Assembly: GCA_964605235.1 (NCBI GenBank)
Contig: CAZSBB010000004.1
Location: 132,400 to 196,399 of the forward strand
Origin: CAZSBB01 sp964605235
GTDB taxonomy: Bacteria; Planctomycetota; Phycisphaerae; Phycisphaerales; Phycisphaeraceae
Length of the DNA: 64,000 nt
Direction: 5' to 3'
Made by a program: the position numbers and the translations under genes. Under the pieces are notes generated by a model, which had not been told where the DNA came from, searched no databases, and saw nothing but the letters and a program-made list of their open reading frames with translations. This document shows positions 60,770 through 64,000 of the stretch, one piece after another. Every line of letters starts with the position of its first letter. Within the stretch, counting starts at the first letter, position 1.

Positions 60770-60815
60770 GTCAGGATGATTAACTATCATCCCTGACACC
60801 TTATTCCGGTCCGTC
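60770..60815. repeat. REP-like palindrome (AAGGTGTCAGG type), decayed copy c
   Basis: GTCAGGATGAT-taact-ATCATCCCTGAC forms the stem; the left arm is altered (GCGGCGTCAGG) while the right end CCTGACACCTTATTCCGGTC is intact. It lies just upstream of the ASCH-domain gene. Confidence 0.75.
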
Positions 60816-60850
60816 CATCATGCGAACCTTTTCACAACAGGCGACCCCAC

Positions 60851-61453
60851 GTGCTGCTGAAGCATGCAGAACTTGAAGCGATCAGATCCGGCTGCATGAC
60901 GCTCGTGATTCGACGCTGGCGACGGCCGAACGTGCAGACCGGCGGCACCCTGCTGACCCCGGTGGGGGTGCTCGCCATCGAACGAGTCTCCCAGGTTCGG
61001 GGCCGGGACATCACCGATAATGACGCCCGCGCGGCAGGCTATGGGTCGCGGCTGGAACTGCTGAACCAGCTTGAAACCCGGGAGGGAGACATTTACCGAG
61101 TCGAAGTCCGATTCGCTGGCGTTGATCCGCGGGTGCAGTTGCGTGATGACAGCGAACTCAGTGACGCCGATCTCAAACAACTCACGGCGAAACTTGGGCG
61201 TCTGGATGCGGCCTCACGCGTTGGCGACTGGACCCGGAAGGTGCTCAGCGCGATACAAAGCCATCCCCAGGTCGCCGCGGCTGATTTGGCGCACCAGACC
61301 GGCTTCGAGAAGGACTGGCTCAAAACCAACATCCGCAAGCTCAAAAACCTCGGCTTGACGATCAGCCTCCACCCAGGATACGAGTTGTCACCCAGGGGAG
61401 CCATGCTCCTGCGTCTGCTTAGGCCGACAGCACGGAATAAGGGCACGGAATGA
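60851..61453 (+). CDS. ASCH-domain protein with C-terminal winged-helix-like domain
   Basis: 200 aa. N-terminal ASCH/PUA-like fold: LKHAELEAIRSGCMTLVIRRW, RRPNVQTGGTLLTP and RVSQVRGRDITDNDARAAGY. C-terminal 80 residues are a helix-turn-helix-like unit: AAADLAHQTGFEKDWLKTNIRKLKNLGLT, then HPGYELSPRG. ASCH proteins bind RNA or modified nucleotides. The GTG at 60851 is the first plausible start, which truncates the ASCH front slightly; an upstream start is not visible. Confidence 0.75.
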   Translation: MLLKHAELEAIRSGCMTLVIRRWRRPNVQTGGTLLTPVGVLAIERVSQVRGRDITDNDARAAGYGSRLELLNQLETREGDIYRVEVRFAGVDPRVQLRDDSELSDADLKQLTAKLGRLDAASRVGDWTRKVLSAIQSHPQVAAADLAHQTGFEKDWLKTNIRKLKNLGLTISLHPGYELSPRGAMLLRLLRPTARNKGTE

Positions 61454-61500
61454 GGCGTCAAGGCTGGCGTGGCCACTGACTCTAGCGCTGGAACCAGCAC

Positions 61501-61929
61501 ATGGACAAGGTTTACCTGTCAGACATCCCCGCCGCCCGGCGCGCCCTCGAGCAATTGCAGGCGGATCCCGGCTGGTCCAGCGGTTCGGCGGCGGCGGTCT
61601 ACATGGCGCTTGAGGCTGCGTCGTGCAGCGTGTGGATGGCGGCCTTCGTCGCCGTCAGCGCCGCCCGACGCGCGCACGCGCTGGCGACCTTCCGCAAGCA
61701 CGCCATCCACGCTGCCGTCACCGGCTTCATGATCTACCTCTCCTACGGACTGGTCCTCGCCGCCATGACCTTTGCCGCCAACGTCGGCTATATCGTCGCC
61801 TTCCGACAACTGAGCATTCCCATGGGCGTCGTCGGCGGCATCATCATCCTCAAGGAAAAGTGCCCGCTGCCCCGCGCCGTCGGCGTGGTCATCATGTGCC
61901 TGGGACTGGCGCTTGTGGCGATCGGATGA
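61501..61929 (+). CDS. Half-length EamA-type membrane protein (truncated transporter)
   Basis: 142 aa. The C-terminal 75 residues match the second half of DMT transporters: GFMIYLSYGLVLAAMTFAAN, AFRQLSIPMGVVGGIIILKE and AVGVVIMCLGLALVAIG. The N-terminal half of a normal (about 300 aa) protein is missing, and nothing upstream supplies it. Either a single-repeat homodimerising relative or a remnant. Weak start site. Confidence 0.6.
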   Translation: MDKVYLSDIPAARRALEQLQADPGWSSGSAAAVYMALEAASCSVWMAAFVAVSAARRAHALATFRKHAIHAAVTGFMIYLSYGLVLAAMTFAANVGYIVAFRQLSIPMGVVGGIIILKEKCPLPRAVGVVIMCLGLALVAIG

Positions 61930-62063
61930 ATCAACTTCAATGATCGGATTGCGAGTTGAAGGGCGTATCGCCCGCGTAGCGGCGAGGCCGCAGGCCCGCC
62001 TGTTTGGCGTACGGTGTGGGTTAAACCCGGACTTCATGTGTTGTTCGCTGGAGTGATGTTCTC

Positions 62064-63365
62064 ATGCAAAGGGCCTGTCGAATCGTGTTCGTCTGCACCG
62101 GCAATGCTGGCCGCAGCCAGATTGCCGCGGCGCTGTGCGAGCGCATGGGCGGGGCGGACTTCGTCGTGCGATCCGCGGGCGTTGAGCCATGGGCGAATCT
62201 GCATCCCATGGCGGTGAAGCTGCTGACCGAGCGCGGCATCGACCTGACAGGCCGGCACCCCCGGTACCCCAAGCCCGTCTCGGCGGTGCTGGATAAGGTC
62301 AACGACGTCATCGTGACCATCGGCGATCCGGCGAAGAACAAGCTGCCGCGTCCGATGCCCGGGCACCCGGCAATCATCCACTGGGACATCTCCGATCCCG
62401 CCGACGCCGACGGCACTGCCGATTCCGAGCCTGTGTTCCGCCGGACGATGGCGATGATCGAATCGCGCCTGCCGGCGCTGATGTCGCAGGTGCGCGCGAA
62501 CCTGGCCGCACAGCGTTCGCGCGTGCGGCTTAGGCCGGGTGTCGGCACGGGCATGTGGTATCCCGACCGCTTCGACCCGGCTGCGCATCTGCCGCAGGCG
62601 GTCGCGGCAGGATTCGCCGCCATCGAGCTCAATCTCTTTCTGGGCGAGAAGCATTTTGAGTATCGCAATCCCGCGGCCGTGCGCGAGCTGGCGCGCGTGG
62701 CGGACGATCTGGGCGTGGAGATATGGTCGATCCACGAGCCGAACAACACCGCCTGCGCCGGCTCGGTCGATCCCGCCGCCCGGCAGAAGGCGATCGATGA
62801 CATCAAGCTGTCGCTGGACCTGGCTGCGCAACTCGGCGCGACGGCGATCCCTTCACACGCGCTGCTGCATCACACCTACGCCAAGCCGGACGTCGCCAGC
62901 CGCGACATTGCCGTCGAAACGCTGACCGCCCTCGGGCCGACGATCCGCGCCAGCGGGGCGAAGATTGCCATCGAGAATGGCTATCCCGACACCGACCTTG
63001 CGCTCGCCGCATTCGCCAGGCTGCCGGACGATGCCTTCGGCTTCGTCATCGACACCGGCCACGCCAATATCTCCGGCGGAAACGACAACATCCGCCACAT
63101 CATCCAGACCGTCGCCGGCCGCATGATCTCACTCCACCTCAACGACAACGACGGCAAGCAGGACAGCCACCACCCCCCGGGCGGCAACGGCTGCACCATC
63201 GACTGGCCCGCCGTCGCCGATCTGCTCAGCGCTACCGGGTACAGCGGATGTCACCTCTGGGAAGTCTTCTCCCGCCACCGCAGCCGCAACGACACAACGC
63301 CAGACACCCCGGCCGACACGCTGGCGCGCACAGCCGAAACGTCACGCAAGCTTTTTCAGGCGTGA
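62064..63365 (+). CDS. ArsC/LMW-phosphatase domain fused to a sugar-isomerase-like TIM barrel
   Basis: 433 aa. Residues 1-155 are an LMW-PTP/ArsC domain: the CX5R loop VFVCTGNAGRSQIAAALCE (Cys11, Arg17), VRSAGVEPWANLHPMAVKLL, and IIHWDISDPADADG, the ArsC-style end. The two relay cysteines of thioredoxin-coupled ArsC are absent (VTIGDPAKNKLP where CGDxxxxCP is usual). Residues 165-433 are a xylose-isomerase-like barrel: FAAIELNLFLGEKHFEY, EIWSIHEPNN, KIAIENGYPDTD, GFVIDTGHANISGGND and HLNDNDGKQDSHHPPG. GGAG lies 10 nt before the ATG. The reading frame is continuous. Joint function unknown; a phospho-sugar is a plausible shared ligand. Confidence 0.88.
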   Translation: MQRACRIVFVCTGNAGRSQIAAALCERMGGADFVVRSAGVEPWANLHPMAVKLLTERGIDLTGRHPRYPKPVSAVLDKVNDVIVTIGDPAKNKLPRPMPGHPAIIHWDISDPADADGTADSEPVFRRTMAMIESRLPALMSQVRANLAAQRSRVRLRPGVGTGMWYPDRFDPAAHLPQAVAAGFAAIELNLFLGEKHFEYRNPAAVRELARVADDLGVEIWSIHEPNNTACAGSVDPAARQKAIDDIKLSLDLAAQLGATAIPSHALLHHTYAKPDVASRDIAVETLTALGPTIRASGAKIAIENGYPDTDLALAAFARLPDDAFGFVIDTGHANISGGNDNIRHIIQTVAGRMISLHLNDNDGKQDSHHPPGGNGCTIDWPAVADLLSATGYSGCHLWEVFSRHRSRNDTTPDTPADTLARTAETSRKLFQA

Positions 63366-63399
63366 AACACATCACAACGCCGGCCGCGCCGCCGCGCGC

Positions 63400-64000
63400 T
63401 TACCCCGCCGCCACGATCGTCGGCTCTGCCTCGCCTGCCTGCGCCATGCGACGCTTCAGCCTTGCCGCCAGCTCCGCGCGAACTTCGCGCAGCGATGCGT
63501 CCGCCACGCGGTTGTTGCGCTCGTGCGGGTCGGATTGCAGGTCGTACAGGTACTGCTCGACATATCGCTCGCTGCCGGCGGCGTGGCGGTCGGTGTCCGG
63601 GGCGGTTACGCCATATTTCCACCGCCGCGTGCGAACGGCCCGGCCGACTTGCGATTCGCTGATCTGCACGAACACGTCATCCGGCCAGCCCGCAACGTCG
63701 CCTTGCGCCAGCGGCTGAATCGCCTTGCCCTGGAAATGCCCCGGCACGGCCGCGCCGCCCGCGGTCAGAACCGTCGGCGGAAGGTCGATCAGGCTTACCA
63801 GTTCGTCAACCGTTCGCCCGCCATCAAACCCAGGCCCGCAGGCGATCAGCGGCACGCGGATCGACGCTTCGTGGCATGACCGTTTGTACTCACAGTTGCG
63901 CGTGCAGAAGTGCGAGCCGTGGTCCGAGGTGTAGATGATGACGGTGTTGTCCGCGATGCCCAGGCGCTCGAGTTCCGCGCGGATGCGGCCGACGTTCTGG
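63400..64000 (-). CDS. Sulfatase (5' end beyond window)
   Basis: The frame runs from the right edge to TAA at 63400-63402, giving the last 199 codons. Visible: RIRAELERLGIADNTVIIYT then SDHG, the alkaline-phosphatase-superfamily C-terminal metal motif, CHEASIRVPLIACGPG, VSLIDLPPTVLTAGG, and the sulfatase tail YLYDLQSDPHERNNRVAD. The active-site CxPxR lies outside. It is a member of the type I sulfatases abundant in planctomycetes, acting on sulfated glycans. Converges with the fusion gene, stops 34 bp apart. Confidence 0.92.
   Translation of the reverse strand, partial: QNVGRIRAELERLGIADNTVIIYTSDHGSHFCTRNCEYKRSCHEASIRVPLIACGPGFDGGRTVDELVSLIDLPPTVLTAGGAAVPGHFQGKAIQPLAQGDVAGWPDDVFVQISESQVGRAVRTRRWKYGVTAPDTDRHAAGSERYVEQYLYDLQSDPHERNNRVADASLREVRAELAARLKRRMAQAGEAEPTIVAAG

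Noticed and set aside
62064..62530. Arsenate-resistance operon
   Set aside because: The ArsC-like domain lacks the relay cysteines and no arsB, acr3 or arsR gene adjoins.
1..64000. tRNA or rRNA genes
   Set aside because: No T-loop/CCA-type pattern or rRNA-like stretch was noticed on either strand; a covariance-model scan would be the proper test.

Overview
The window is a GC-rich bacterial chromosome segment that reads as Planctomycetota, probably the Phycisphaerae side of the phylum. That assignment is inferred from gene content, not from a marker gene: a PilM protein carrying an extra PilN-like part with two large partner proteins, a pseudopilin-type protein of the planctomycete kind, a sulfatase, alpha-L-fucosidase and GH38-like enzymes, several sugar-isomerase TIM barrels, and many intergenic palindromic repeat families. 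No rRNA, tRNA, CRISPR array, transposase or phage structural gene was seen.

Layout. 0-6.1 kb: a truncated PD-(D/E)XK-like protein, then a three-gene type IV pilus/type II secretion assembly operon on the minus strand with a clear promoter at 6315-6343. 6.4-13 kb: a sugar-phosphate isomerase-like protein, an AT-richer AAA ATPase/DUF4276 pair that looks like a defence cassette, galactokinase, a conserved hypothetical and a secreted DJ-1/PfpI protein. 13-16.3 kb: korAB (2-oxoacid:ferredoxin oxidoreductase) behind a strong sigma70-type promoter and ended by a terminator. 16.6-28.9 kb: nadB, an EIIA-type PTS protein, PPK2, an M48 lipoprotein protease overlapping ubiE/menG, a GH29 fucosidase, GTP-type PEP carboxykinase and two tandem CBS proteins. 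29.6-34.5 kb: a type I restriction-modification operon (hsdR-hsdS-hsdM) with a half-length HsdS. 34.6-44.4 kb: a GntR regulator with its own operator, a pseudopilin-like protein, dapF, eno, two lipoproteins and a deacetylase-like protein. 44.6-45.8 kb: a PNKP-like 5'-polynucleotide kinase overlapping a Thg1-family 3'-5' nucleotidyltransferase, a likely RNA end-repair pair. 45.9-57.3 kb: a DUF3553 protein, a GH38-LacI-DMT transporter operon, pepP-like/accB/accC, and typA. 57.4-60.4 kb: an OLD-family ATPase/TOPRIM nuclease bracketed by 286-bp direct repeats. 60.5-64 kb: a small membrane protein, an ASCH-domain protein, half of an EamA transporter, an ArsC/LMW-phosphatase fused to a TIM barrel, and the 3' part of a sulfatase.

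The housekeeping backbone covers central carbon (eno, pckG, korAB), NAD, menaquinone, lysine/peptidoglycan, fatty-acid and polyphosphate metabolism. It is interrupted by four AT-richer accessory modules (7.4-9.1, 29.6-34.5, 44.6-45.8 and 57.8-60.1 kb), all concerned with nucleic-acid cutting, modification or repair. Two of them sit directly beside copies of one structured, hairpin-rich noncoding repeat whose stems show compensatory changes. Several housekeeping genes (dapF, typA, pepP-like, possibly nadB) lack a Shine-Dalgarno sequence and have a -10 hexamer 6-10 nt before the start codon, suggesting leaderless transcripts.
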